Below, piece by piece: positions 1 to 8,541 of a DNA stretch of 35,064 bases (its first letter is position 1; the number at the start of each line of letters is the position of its first letter). Source of the stretch: an archaeon (GTDB taxonomy: Archaea; Thermoplasmatota; E2; UBA202; JdFR-43); the NCBI GenBank assembly GCA_024275755.1, contig JAJRYN010000158.1:1-35064 (forward strand). Direction: 5' to 3'. A program made the translations under genes and the position numbers. Below the pieces are notes generated by a model that did no database searches, was not told the DNA's origin, and saw nothing but the letters and a program-made list of their open reading frames with translations.

Positions 1-1
1 C

Positions 2-988
2 ATTTCTGGAAAGATAAAGGGAGCTGCTCTGTATTCTCCTTCTGGCAAAAAGGTTGCAATGGAAGGAGAGCAGATGGAAGGGTATGTGGTGGAGAGAAAA
101 ATATTTGAAAAGTGGCTGGCATCTGAAGCTATAAAAGCAGGAGCAAAGTATATGGTAAAAACACAGGCAATGGGAATGGAAAGAATCAATGGAAAATGGA
201 AAGTTAAGATAAAAAGTATTGAAGGCATGCAGGAAGTAGAAGCAAAACTCGTTATAGGAGCAGATGGGGTGGAAAGCAAAGTTGGAAGATGGGCAGGATT
301 GAATACTGTAAATAAAATTACTGATTATCACTCTGGCATTCAATTTGAAATGGCAAATGTGAAAATCAACGAAAAATACATCCACTTATTTTTTGGAAGA
401 GATGTTGCTCCATTAGGCTATGCATGGATATTTCCCAAAGCATTTTCTGCCAATGTTGGCTTAGGCATACTGGAAAAAGGGGCAAAAATGAAAGCATATG
501 ACTATTTGATCAAATTTATCAAAGAGCATGATGAAATTTTCAAAAATGCACAGCCTATCGAGATAAATGCTGGAGGTGTACCAGTAGCCCATTTTACAGA
601 AATGGTTGCTGACGGGGTCATGTTAGTAGGAGATGCAGCCCAGCTTGTAAATCCAATACATGGCGGAGGAATAACTCGAGCTATTCATTCTTCAATCATG
701 GCTATAGAAGTGGCAGATAAAGCTTTGAAAAAAGGAGATGTTTCAAGGGAAGTGCTTAAGGAATATGAGAAGATGTGGGATGAGGAATATGGGGAAAAGA
801 CAAAGAAGCTTATGAAATTAAGGGCTTTTCTTGAAAAGCTTGAGGATAAGGATTTTGAATTGCTGGCTGACATTTTGCAGGGAGAAGATATATATGCATT
901 GACTCAGGCGAAACTGAGTTTCCTGATTAAAAAGGTTGTGACAAAGCCTGCTTTGCTTGGCTTAGCGAAGAAATATCTCATGGATTAG
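2..988 (+). CDS. Geranylgeranyl reductase family protein (5'-truncated by window edge)
   Basis: Flavin-dependent reductase of archaeal membrane lipids; members saturate the geranylgeranyl chains of (di)geranylgeranylglycerophospholipids. The reading frame is open from base 2, so about 328 codons are visible and the N-terminal FAD-binding GxGxxG segment lies outside the window. Visible family marks are LVIGADGVESKVGRW and the FAD-contact motif GDAAQLVNPIHGGGI, both typical of the FAD_binding_3/GGR family, followed by the helical C-terminal cap. The first internal ATG at 59 is not a real start, because the sequence before it continues the conserved fold. The next gene starts 46 bases after the stop and has its own TATA-like box. 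The family is clear; the exact lipid substrate is inferred. Confidence 0.9.
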   Translation: MSGKIKGAALYSPSGKKVAMEGEQMEGYVVERKIFEKWLASEAIKAGAKYMVKTQAMGMERINGKWKVKIKSIEGMQEVEAKLVIGADGVESKVGRWAGLNTVNKITDYHSGIQFEMANVKINEKYIHLFFGRDVAPLGYAWIFPKAFSANVGLGILEKGAKMKAYDYLIKFIKEHDEIFKNAQPIEINAGGVPVAHFTEMVADGVMLVGDAAQLVNPIHGGGITRAIHSSIMAIEVADKALKKGDVSREVLKEYEKMWDEEYGEKTKKLMKLRAFLEKLEDKDFELLADILQGEDIYALTQAKLSFLIKKVVTKPALLGLAKKYLMD

Positions 989-1034
989 GAAAATAGGATA
1001 CTAAAACTTTTATTCTATTTTTCATTATTTAATC

Positions 1035-4000
1035 ATGATTAGAAAAGCTGTTGCATTATTTGCGGTATTGTTAATTTCTGGGATTTTTATTGAAGGCGGA
1101 AATTTTGTTATGAATGAAGACGAAATTTCTAATGGCTTTAACGGTATTTCATGGACTGAGGTTATTCCTATCAAAAAGGTTGCTTTTGTCGGTTTTGATG
1201 AGGAAAGTTATCTGGATGATTATGCATATCTTGCAGCCATACCTGCAACAACCTTTTATAAAAACAATAAATTATATTCATATCCTTTGCTTTTTTATGA
1301 GGAAAGAGAAATAAATGATAAGAAGGAGCTCACGTTAAATGCTAGCCAAGGAATAAAATATTTCATGGAAGATTGGCTTTCTTATTGCAATAATGTTGAA
1401 ATCGAATTAATAAATGCTGAAAATGCAAAAAAATGGGATGCACATTATTCCTACATAAATTCCACAAGCATATATGATGTTGCTGCCAAAATTGCGACAA
1501 AACACTGGTTGAATAGTAAAGAGTGCATGGTTGCGATAGCTGGTGATTTCTATAATGAGAGAAAGATCGATGGAGAAATGAGTACAGAAATTGGTGAGGC
1601 TGCCACTGATTCTTTTTCCATTTCTCTGCCAGAGCCAGAGGGAATAGGAGGTGTATACAAATCTTTTGAAATAAGAGAGCCGTATAAATATATAGAAGTT
1701 AAAGTCGAGTGGAACCCGTTGCTCAGAGGAAAAGATATTGATTTACAGCTTTATGATGATGCAATAGGGATGGTTGATGCATCAGAAAACTGGAATGCCT
1801 TGGCTGGAACATATGAAAGTGTTGAATCTTATATTTTTAATTATGGAACATGGGAAGTCGGCTTAACCAATATGCCCACCGAGGCAATAATGGAAAACAT
1901 ATCAGCAGAGATGTTTAAAGCAAGTAATAGAGAATATGAAGCAGAGATTTACTTATATCCTGGAAAAATAATTGATTTACCGTTCATAAATTTCTTGGCA
2001 AAAAACGTGAGCATAAATATAGAATGTAATAAGAATATCTCATTTGGTGCTTTGCTGCTCTCGGAGAAGAACATAGCATATGAAGCCTTTAAAGGTAAGG
2101 GGCAGCTAAAAATGCATTTCGATGAAATTGGAGGTGGCAATTACTCTATATGCATCTTTGTGATGGAGGACTCCAATAACCTGCAATTTAAGATTGACTA
2201 TGGATGGAATGAAGTCGATAGACAGCAAATAGATTCTTTTGCTTCTGCTTCCCAGGCAGCGATAATGGCTTCTTTAATGGATATTCCATTACTTTATGTT
2301 ACACCCGACAGTATTCCAAATGAAACAAAAAACGCAATGAAGGAATTAGGAGTGGAAAAGGTATATGTTGTGGGAAATTATCCTCACCAGCTGGAAGAAT
2401 TTGTTGAAGTTCAACATTACAGTTTGCAGGAAGCATATGAAAAAATTTATGAAATAACCGGTAGCAACGACGTTGTCTTTTCTTCTGCCAGCCCCTGGAG
2501 TTATTGGCTTGCTGAGGAACTCAAACAAAAAGGTGAAAAGGAGAAGGCACTTTATATTGCTCCTGCTACCTATGCTGCGCTACATCATGGATGTCCTCTT
2601 TTTATCGTTGAAGAACATAAAGAACTGAGTGAGGCAGCAAGCTGGGTAACTGATTTCTGGAAGAGAGATAGCAGGGCGAGGCAGCCGCCTTCGGTGGCAT
2701 GCATGTATCTGATGGCAAAACAGGTTTATGATTTTCTGATTGCTCTGGGTATAGATAAGGAGGGAAAAGAAGACATTCTTACTGTGGCTGGACAGTTTGA
2801 CATTGGTATAGGATGGGACAGAGCTTTTGTGGGGAAAGCTAACCCAGGCAGGATACTGGGCACTCCTGTCGACACGGCATACTGGATTTGCAGGAGCATT
2901 TTTTATCCTGCTTTAATTTTTCAGAATCCTGCTTTAAGAGAGGAGGGAATAACCTTGATAAATGGAAGTAAAAGCAGAAGAGACGCTCTGGGGAGACTTC
3001 ATATAATAAAGCCAAGTATGGAGGAACATTTTTATTATCCTGTATTGCAGACATGGGTCTCTTACTGTCATGAATTTAATAAAGAAGCAAGCAAGTATTG
3101 GGGGTGTAAATATACAACCAGGGATGGCATTACACCCTATGAAACACCCTCACCATACCGAATAGATGAAGGAGTTACTGACAAAGTTGGTGCATACTGG
3201 CCAGATATGAGTACTTCAGAGGTTGTCCCATTTTATCTGAAAAAACTTGGATATGCCAATGTTTTTTCAACCAATTTTACCGCTACAATGGATAATTTGA
3301 ATCGTGGAGCTATAATGTGGTTTGAGGGAATGCACGCCAGCCATGCAAGCTCGGGAGTAGTTGGATTCTGGGATCCAGATGCAAACTGGACAAAAATGTT
3401 CTATTACTTTAAGGATTTGCCACTTATAGGCAATGTTCTCAAAAACAAAAAAATAAATACAGAGCCAAACCCATGGCGCGGATACGAATTTGGACTATGG
3501 CGACAGGCATTTTTTAGATGGGGTATTGGCAGTAAAAGCACACAAATTTTCCAGACGGGTAGCACAGAAAATCCAGATGTAATTGTGATGGATAAATACA
3601 TTGGATGGGATTGGCGCGCGGGCATGTATGGCGATGGAGTCGTGATAGCCATATTGCAACAGGTTGCCACAGAAATAAAAACAGGATATGATATTGATGC
3701 CGCACTGAAAAATTTACATTCATGTGGCATAAATGCTGGCATATCATGCTATATTGCTGCCACATATCTCCACATAACCCTCATAAGGCATGGCTCAGTT
3801 TTCCAGATTATTGATCCATGGCTCACATCGTGGTATTGTAATTTTGCTGTAGAAATGTTTGCTCGATATCTTGCAATGGGCTATACTGCTGGAGAAGCGT
3901 ATGAAAAAGCAATAAGTCATGTTGGTATTGAATATCTGACAGGCAAGTGGTGGTGGGATATTTGTGAAAATGTATGTTATTTTGGCGATCCAAGCCTGAG

Positions 4001-4076
4001 AGTATGGAGTCCTGTATATTCGTGGGAAGAACCCGATGCCATTGAGCCTGAAATAATAGGAGAGCACGTCATTTAA
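1035..4076 (+). CDS. Exported C25 (gingipain)-like protein with CWB2-like segment, possibly inactive
   Basis: 1013 aa with an N-terminal signal peptide (basic MIRK, hydrophobic residues 5-20) and no lipobox or C-terminal membrane anchor. Residues about 404-447 resemble the cell-wall-binding repeat 2 fold (SIPNETKNAMKELGVEKVYVVG). Residues about 590-990 follow the plan of the 899-aa C25-like lipoprotein at 19214-21913: GRILGTPVDTAYWICRSIFY aligns with that protein's GRVTG...ARTVFY, MWFEGMHASH (H767) sits at the catalytic His position, and YFGDPSLRVWSP matches the family's GDPSL end. The expected Cys strand reads VIVMDKYIGWDW (about 850-861), where the other protein has VIFVLSCITG, so the nucleophile may be lost. 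A TATA-like AACTTTTATTC lies about 26 bases before the ATG. The role is probably cell-surface; proteolysis is not assured. Confidence 0.6.
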   Translation: MIRKAVALFAVLLISGIFIEGGNFVMNEDEISNGFNGISWTEVIPIKKVAFVGFDEESYLDDYAYLAAIPATTFYKNNKLYSYPLLFYEEREINDKKELTLNASQGIKYFMEDWLSYCNNVEIELINAENAKKWDAHYSYINSTSIYDVAAKIATKHWLNSKECMVAIAGDFYNERKIDGEMSTEIGEAATDSFSISLPEPEGIGGVYKSFEIREPYKYIEVKVEWNPLLRGKDIDLQLYDDAIGMVDASENWNALAGTYESVESYIFNYGTWEVGLTNMPTEAIMENISAEMFKASNREYEAEIYLYPGKIIDLPFINFLAKNVSINIECNKNISFGALLLSEKNIAYEAFKGKGQLKMHFDEIGGGNYSICIFVMEDSNNLQFKIDYGWNEVDRQQIDSFASASQAAIMASLMDIPLLYVTPDSIPNETKNAMKELGVEKVYVVGNYPHQLEEFVEVQHYSLQEAYEKIYEITGSNDVVFSSASPWSYWLAEELKQKGEKEKALYIAPATYAALHHGCPLFIVEEHKELSEAASWVTDFWKRDSRARQPPSVACMYLMAKQVYDFLIALGIDKEGKEDILTVAGQFDIGIGWDRAFVGKANPGRILGTPVDTAYWICRSIFYPALIFQNPALREEGITLINGSKSRRDALGRLHIIKPSMEEHFYYPVLQTWVSYCHEFNKEASKYWGCKYTTRDGITPYETPSPYRIDEGVTDKVGAYWPDMSTSEVVPFYLKKLGYANVFSTNFTATMDNLNRGAIMWFEGMHASHASSGVVGFWDPDANWTKMFYYFKDLPLIGNVLKNKKINTEPNPWRGYEFGLWRQAFFRWGIGSKSTQIFQTGSTENPDVIVMDKYIGWDWRAGMYGDGVVIAILQQVATEIKTGYDIDAALKNLHSCGINAGISCYIAATYLHITLIRHGSVFQIIDPWLTSWYCNFAVEMFARYLAMGYTAGEAYEKAISHVGIEYLTGKWWWDICENVCYFGDPSLRVWSPVYSWEEPDAIEPEIIGEHVI

Positions 4077-4092
4077 ATATCTTTAATTCTCT

Positions 4093-4106
4093 GGTGCTGT
4101 TAACTT
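4093..4106 (+). repeat. Left terminal inverted repeat of the IS element
   Basis: GGTGCTGTTAACTT, an exact reverse complement of 4921-4934. It marks the left boundary of the insertion sequence. Confidence 0.85.
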
Positions 4107-4159
4107 AACGAAATTTTTCGATAAAAATATGCACCCCACCCCATTGATTACATTTTGAG

Positions 4160-4921
4160 GTGAACAAAATGCGAGGGGATGGGGTGCAATTATTAAAATA
4201 CTTACTGAAAGAAAAATCTATCGTTATTAGAGAAAGAACACCAATTGAGATAATGTTATACAGCGTTTTCCTTTATCTTTGCAAACTTTCTCTAAGAGAT
4301 GTTGTAATGGCCATTCGTATTTTCGTTAAAAGAAGTAGAACTGCCATATGGAAATGGATACAGAAATTTGGCAATGTAGTTAAAGAACATATTGCAGATG
4401 AAATGCCCAATATTGTCGTCATTGATGAAACAATACTTCAGATAGGAGATACAAAATTCTGGTTCTGGTTTGTTCTGGATCCAGAGAACAAAAAGATAGT
4501 TCTTTTCATGATAAGCAGAAGTAGAACAGATTTTGCCTGTAAAAAACTTGTTTATAAAATGTGGGAAATGTATGGAAAATTACCATCTATAGCATTGACA
4601 GATGGTGGAGCATGGTATTCGATGCTAAGAAGATATGGAATCCAGCATGAAATTATTTCTGGAGGAATTAGAAACTATATTGAAAGAGTTATTGAAACAA
4701 TAAAAGATAGAACTAGAATCTTTGACCATTATTTCCCAAGTAAAAGATGGAAAATGATGCATGTTGAATTGTGGTTATCTCTTTACATTTTCTATTACAA
4801 CTGGATACGGAGTCATTTGAGTTTATCAAATAATTCTCCTGTTTTCCATAGCAGGAAAATAAAAATAGAAAATGAATACGAAAGATTTATAGTAGCATTG
4901 CAGGAGGTGCTGCAATGCTAA
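4160..4921 (+). CDS. IS6-family-like DDE transposase
   Basis: 253 aa from the GTG at 4160, or 250 aa from the ATG at 4169. The ATG is preceded at a good distance by GAGGTG (4157-4162) and may be the true start. The N-terminal helix-turn-helix (LSLRDVVMAIRIF...SRTAIWKWIQKF) matches the IS6/IS240 pattern. Catalytic residues fit the DDE triad: D89 in VVIDETILQ, D148 in ALTDGGAW, and E175 in NYIERVIETIKDR, which corresponds to the family's N..E...R..K.R motif. The length is normal for an archaeal IS6-like transposase and the frame is intact, so it may be active. The stop codon overlaps the right inverted repeat by one base. Confidence 0.88.
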   Translation: MNKMRGDGVQLLKYLLKEKSIVIRERTPIEIMLYSVFLYLCKLSLRDVVMAIRIFVKRSRTAIWKWIQKFGNVVKEHIADEMPNIVVIDETILQIGDTKFWFWFVLDPENKKIVLFMISRSRTDFACKKLVYKMWEMYGKLPSIALTDGGAWYSMLRRYGIQHEIISGGIRNYIERVIETIKDRTRIFDHYFPSKRWKMMHVELWLSLYIFYYNWIRSHLSLSNNSPVFHSRKIKIENEYERFIVALQEVLQC

Positions 4922-4934
4922 AGTTAACAGCACC
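4921..4934 (-). repeat. Right terminal inverted repeat of the IS element
   Basis: AAGTTAACAGCACC, an exact reverse complement of 4093-4106. It marks the right boundary of the insertion sequence. Confidence 0.85.
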
Positions 4935-5030
4935 CTGCGATGGACATAAATACTTTTTTGTTGGTTTATCACTACTCATTACATAATTTATATAATATCT
5001 ATACAACATAAATTCAGTATAGCCATATAC

Positions 5031-5876
5031 TCAACTAATATATTTTTTCTTGTTGTTTTCGATGATGAAGAGCTTTCCTTTTCTTTTCGCTTTTGCTGCT
5101 TTTCTTCGCTGCACCTCATTGAATTCTTCTATGCTTATTATTGCCTCATGCTCCCCTTTAAAAATGAAATCTTCCCATTCCATCAAACCACAGTAAACTG
5201 GATTGGAGAGAATGCGAGATATTGTTTTTCTATCCCACCTGCCACCTTTCTTCGTTCTTATTCCTCGCCTGTTAAGCTCATCAGCTATGTCTTTCATGCT
5301 CATGCCATCAACATACATCTCAAATATCTCTCTCGCAACTCTCAACTCCTTTTCCACACCCCGCAACATCCCTCCATCATATTCATAGCCATATGGCGCT
5401 GGCGAGCCAAGCAAACCCTTGCCTTGCTTTGCTTTTTGGCGCATGCCGTCATAGACGCGCTCACCAATCTGCTCGCTTTCCAACTGGGCTATACGCTGTA
5501 TAATGTCCATGACAAATCTTCCCATCGCCGTGGATGTATCCAAACTTTCTGTCATTGAAACGAATTCTTTATTTTTGTTTCGCAACTCTTCCATCATGAG
5601 CATGAAATTTTTTGAATTTCTGTGTATACGATCCATTTTCATCACAAGCAGCACATCCCATTTATCAATGTCCTCCATCATTTTTTGGTAAGCAGGACGG
5701 CGAATATCACGCCCGCTGTAGCCATCATCAACATACTCGCCAGCTATCTCCCAGCCTCTCGCCTTGCAGTAGCTACGCAGCTTCTCTAGCTGACTATCCA
5801 GGCTAAAGCCCTCTTTCGCCTGGTCTTCAGTGCTGACACGAGCATAAATCGCAACTTTTTTTACTCCATTCTCCAT
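5031..5876 (-). CDS. Compact serine recombinase (resolvase/invertase superfamily)
   Basis: 281 aa. The N-terminal resolvase domain has the nucleophile S15 in IYARVSTEDQ, the DGYSGRDIRRPAYQKM loop, and the active-site arginines in KMDRIHRN. After the long E helix (residues about 115-150) a Recombinase domain follows (GSPAPYGYEY to the wing around GGRWDRKTISRILSNPVYCG). The protein then ends in a lysine/arginine-rich tail. Classical large serine integrases run to 450-600 aa with a zinc ribbon and coiled coil; both are missing, so this is a minimal form or a truncated one. It stands alone beside the IS element, with no recognisable cargo or TnpB gene. A 26-bp dyad lies 7 bases upstream of the ATG. 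Confidence 0.88.
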   Translation of the reverse strand: MENGVKKVAIYARVSTEDQAKEGFSLDSQLEKLRSYCKARGWEIAGEYVDDGYSGRDIRRPAYQKMMEDIDKWDVLLVMKMDRIHRNSKNFMLMMEELRNKNKEFVSMTESLDTSTAMGRFVMDIIQRIAQLESEQIGERVYDGMRQKAKQGKGLLGSPAPYGYEYDGGMLRGVEKELRVAREIFEMYVDGMSMKDIADELNRRGIRTKKGGRWDRKTISRILSNPVYCGLMEWEDFIFKGEHEAIISIEEFNEVQRRKAAKAKRKGKLFIIENNKKKYIS

Positions 5877-5882
5877 TTTATC

Positions 5883-5908
5883 GTGGCCATCGGTCTACCG
5901 TTAGCCAC
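5883..5908. promoter_or_regulatory. 26-bp imperfect dyad with 2-bp centre upstream of the recombinase
   Basis: The outer arms GTGGC (5883-5887) and GCCAC (5904-5908) and the inner arms CGGT (5891-5894) and ACCG (5897-5900) surround the central dinucleotide CT (5895-5896). CAT and TTA, between the arms, do not pair. Serine recombinases cut at a 2-bp centre of such dyads, so this could be a crossover site. An operator for self-repression is the alternative. No second copy was found in the window. Confidence 0.4.
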
Positions 5909-6112
5909 AATATTTTGACAGCATATAAGTTTTATCAAATTTTTCAGGCAAAAATTTTGGATTGAAACGCTCATTGGCTGCATTGTCAGCATGCAAAAAT
6001 TTTTTAATTTTGCTGAAAACATTATTAAGTTTATGTAGTATCTAAACACCATTTATTTTATCATCTCGATGCCTAAACCAAAACAAAATAACTTATTTTT
6101 TCATTTTGCATT

Positions 6113-6766
6113 GTGTTCGAAAAAGTGAAGGAGGCAATAAATCCATATTCCAACCCAGCTGAGAAGTATGACAAGGCAGCAGACTTTTATCACTTAATAA
6201 TGGGTGTGTGGGAAATAAAGGCAAATAGAGAAGCGATGAAAATGGCTGATTTAAAGCCGGGCGAGATTTTTCTTGATCTGGCAGCAGGTACTGGCTGGGT
6301 GTTTAAAAGACTGCTTGAAAAGGCAGAAGGCCTAGCAGTCGATTTTTCATGGAACATGTGCAGACATTGCAAAAATTATGGCAACGTTATCCAAGCAAAT
6401 GCTCTGTCTTTACCATTCAAAGACGAATGCTTTGATGTGGTCTTTTCCAGCTTTTTGCTCGATCTCCTGCCTTTAAACAAAATCCAGATTGCCATAACGG
6501 AAATGAAGAGAGTCGTCAAAAAAGGGGGCAGAATTGTTGCCGTTGCATTAAGCAAAGAAGGCAGAGGCATAGCTAAAGCAGCTCGCATTCTTTACGAAAT
6601 TTTTTATGATTTCTGGCCAACAATAGGCGGCTACAGGGCAAGCAGCCGCCCAATCTATCTGCAACACGAAATAAAAAAGGCTGGCCTGAAAATTGTTGAG
6701 AACAAACTAACAAAAATTCCGCTTTTTCAATTTCCCATGGAGATATGCATTGCACAAAAGCCATAA
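6113..6766 (+). CDS. Class I SAM-dependent methyltransferase (UbiE/COQ5-like)
   Basis: 217 aa from a GTG start; no in-frame ATG lies before the conserved region, and a TATA-like CTTATTTTTT is about 25 bases upstream. The SAM-binding motif I is LDLAAGTGWVF at about residues 54-64. Motif II is NVIQANALSLPFKDECFDVVFSSFLLDLL, and post-motif III is MKRVVKKGGRIVAVAL. The order and spacing match the Methyltransf_11/UbiE family. The C-terminal part (YEIFYDFWPTIGGYRASSRPIY) is a substrate-cap-like region also seen in lipid and quinone methyltransferases. The substrate cannot be told from the sequence. The following gene on the same strand is a second methyltransferase-fold protein with its own promoter-like box. 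Confidence 0.82.
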   Translation: MFEKVKEAINPYSNPAEKYDKAADFYHLIMGVWEIKANREAMKMADLKPGEIFLDLAAGTGWVFKRLLEKAEGLAVDFSWNMCRHCKNYGNVIQANALSLPFKDECFDVVFSSFLLDLLPLNKIQIAITEMKRVVKKGGRIVAVALSKEGRGIAKAARILYEIFYDFWPTIGGYRASSRPIYLQHEIKKAGLKIVENKLTKIPLFQFPMEICIAQKP

Positions 6767-6860
6767 TTTTGGCTGGAACCCCCCTAGTTTCTGTGTAAAA
6801 TTTGCCATTTTATTAAATGCAGTGTGATAGCATATAACACTAAAATTAATTTAAAGCTTT

Positions 6861-7433
6861 ATGTTTATTCCCATGCAAAAAAGCAAAAGAGCGCACGACA
6901 AACTATTCATACTGGCGGAGAAGATGCTATCATCTACTTTCCTCCGGCATGCCTACATAAATTTTTTTGAGAGAGCAACACTGGAGGAATTTGAAATGGC
7001 TGGTATAAAAAAGGGGCATAATGTGCTGCATATTGGTTGCGGGCCATTGCCCAATACCATCATAAGCCTGGCAAAGAATATTGATGCAAATTATGTTGGC
7101 ATCGATAAGGATGCAGAAGCTGTTGAGATAGCAAGAAAAATTGTCAAAGAATATGGCCTTAAAAATGTCATAATTGAGGAAGGAGATGCATTGAGCTACC
7201 CTGTAAAAGATTTTGATTTCATAATAATCTCATTTGGGGTGGAACCAAAAGAAAAAGTTTTTGAAAGATTGAGGAAGGAAATGAAAGAGGATGCAAAAAT
7301 AGTTTACAGGAAAACATGGGATTTCATGGATGCCATATATGGAAGAAAGGATTTTTTGCCCTTTGGATTCAAAGTTGTGGCATTTCATAACAGGAGAGAC
7401 TTCATTAAATCCTATCTCCTAGAAAAAGTTTAA
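6861..7433 (+). CDS. Small nicotianamine-synthase-like methyltransferase-fold protein
   Basis: 190 aa. The glycine-rich loop VLHIGCGPLPNTIISLAK (about 55-72) closely resembles the GSGPLPLTSI loop of nicotianamine synthases. It is followed by an acidic-turn strand NYVGIDKDAEAVEIARKIV and DFDFIIISFGVEPKEKVFERL, as in that family. Nicotianamine synthases and the related bacterial CntL transfer aminobutyrate groups from SAM to make metal-binding metallophores. The protein is shorter than plant or methanogen enzymes (about 260-320 aa), lacking most of the helical N-terminal domain. It may be a divergent or unrelated methyltransferase. The start may be the ATG at 6861 or at 6873. CATATAAC at about 6832-6840 could be its TATA box. 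Confidence 0.55.
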   Translation: MFIPMQKSKRAHDKLFILAEKMLSSTFLRHAYINFFERATLEEFEMAGIKKGHNVLHIGCGPLPNTIISLAKNIDANYVGIDKDAEAVEIARKIVKEYGLKNVIIEEGDALSYPVKDFDFIIISFGVEPKEKVFERLRKEMKEDAKIVYRKTWDFMDAIYGRKDFLPFGFKVVAFHNRRDFIKSYLLEKV

Positions 7434-7458
7434 ATTAAATGTATATTTAGTATATGTT

Positions 7459-7486
7459 GTTTATTTACTATATATATTAAGTAAAC
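7459..7486. terminator. AT-rich dyad between convergent genes
   Basis: GTTTATTTAC and TTAAGTAAAC face each other around TATATATA in the gap between the methyltransferase and the NAD-kinase-like gene, overlapping the latter's stop codon by one base. The dyad is imperfect. Its position suggests transcription termination on both strands, but no classical T-run is present. Confidence 0.25.
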
Positions 7487-8541
7487 TAAATCACAATCCT
7501 TTTTCTTATTGCAATACCGGAGCCGGCGATAACGCTTATCCATCCAGCAAATTTTTTATCTAGAGATCTGTCGCCAGTATCAACATATAAAAAAGGAGTT
7601 TGCATCAATTTTTGAGGAGTTGCAACCACAATTATATTTTTTATTCCTACTTTCTCAATCACCCTGCTGCTTATTTGCTGATTTCCTCTGCCAAAAATGA
7701 ATCCTTCACCACCTATAGGACTTACAATTATTCTTGCTCTTTTTCCTTCTATCGCCTTTAAAATTTCTTCCTCATTTGCATCTCTTGCTATTATTTTTCC
7801 GTTTTCAACGATATCTACACCCAGTAATGTTTTTTCTATGCCCATCTCGTCTGCTATTGCCTTTACTGTACTTCCTGGCCCAAGAACATAGGTTCCTTCT
7901 TTACATATCAAAGCCATAAATTTTGCAATTCCTCTCTTTGCTTCATTCTCTCCTCCAAAAATTCTCTTTCCATTCTGAAGGAAATTTTTTATCGCTGGAC
8001 ATAAAGCATATCCAAAAAGTTTTATTTTCAACGTATCTTGACGAAATGCTACCTCATCAATATCCATTATTTCTCTTTCTACTCTTTCAGCTTTTCCTTC
8101 CATAAATGCATTTACAATTTCTAGGGCTTTATTCACATTTATTGCAAATACTCCAGAATACATTTTAACGCCAGCTGGGATACCTAAGATGGGCACCTTT
8201 TTACTAACTGCATTATAAACATCTCTTGCAGTTCCATCGCCACCAACAAATACAATTAAATCAGCGCCATGCTTCAAAAATTTCCTGCAGGCTTTTATTG
8301 TATCATCAGCGCTTGTCTTCTTCGGTGTTTTATAAATAATTTTTCCATCGATGTAATCTGCTCCCATCGTAGATGAACATGTTATAACATTTGCATCCAG
8401 AAATTTGCAGAATTCAGCAGCTTTTGCAGGAGCAACTGGAGTCCCTCCTCTCTTCAATGCTTCCTCCACATCATCGCTTCCTTTTAAGCCGACTTTGCCA
8501 CCTATGCCTGCTATCGGGTTAACAACAAATCCTATATGCAT
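7486..8541 (-). CDS. ATP-NAD/AcoX kinase family protein (COG3199-like)
   Basis: 351 aa. The N-terminal [21 protein letters not shown] and the nucleotide-binding loop GGDGTARDV (from residue 100) define the diacylglycerol-/NAD-kinase-like fold. The overall layout, including [16 protein letters not shown] and [18 protein letters not shown], matches the archaeal and bacterial COG3199 group, usually annotated as predicted ATP-NAD kinase. The true substrate of this group is not certain. Its ATG lies inside the end of trpB2 (10-base overlap), so the two are probably co-transcribed and translationally coupled. No promoter is visible between them. Confidence 0.85.
   Translation of the reverse strand: MHIGFVVNPIAGIGGKVGLKGSDDVEEALKRGGTPVAPAKAAEFCKFLDANVITCSSTMGADYIDGKIIYKTPKKTSADDTIKACRKFLKHGADLIVFVGGDGTARDVYNAVSKKVPILGIPAGVKMYSGVFAINVNKALEIVNAFMEGKAERVEREIMDIDEVAFRQDTLKIKLFGYALCPAIKNFLQNGKRIFGGENEAKRGIAKFMALICKEGTYVLGPGSTVKAIADEMGIEKTLLGVDIVENGKIIARDANEEEILKAIEGKRARIIVSPIGGEGFIFGRGNQQISSRVIEKVGIKNIIVVATPQKLMQTPFLYVDTGDRSLDKKFAGWISVIAGSGIAIRKRIVI

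Larger units (their letters stand above)
4093..4934 (+). mobile_element. IS6-like insertion sequence, 842 bp, complete
   Basis: A single transposase gene is bounded by perfect 14-bp terminal inverted repeats: GGTGCTGTTAACTT at 4093-4106 and its reverse complement at 4921-4934. The CTGTT inside the tip resembles the ends of IS6-family elements. The 8 bases flanking each end (AATTCTCT and CTGCGATG) do not match, so no 8-bp target duplication is visible. Either the duplication has decayed, or the copy arose through cointegrate resolution or recombination. The element lies 16 bases after the stop of the upstream C25-like gene and does not disrupt it. No second copy of the tip is visible in the window. 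Confidence 0.85.

Noticed and set aside
4079-4945. Target-site duplication around the IS element
   Set aside because: Flanking octamers AATTCTCT and CTGCGATG do not match, and no shorter convincing duplication was seen.
4937-5030. Gap between the IS element and the recombinase checked for an attachment site
   Set aside because: AT-rich sequence without a dyad matching 5883-5908; nothing supported.
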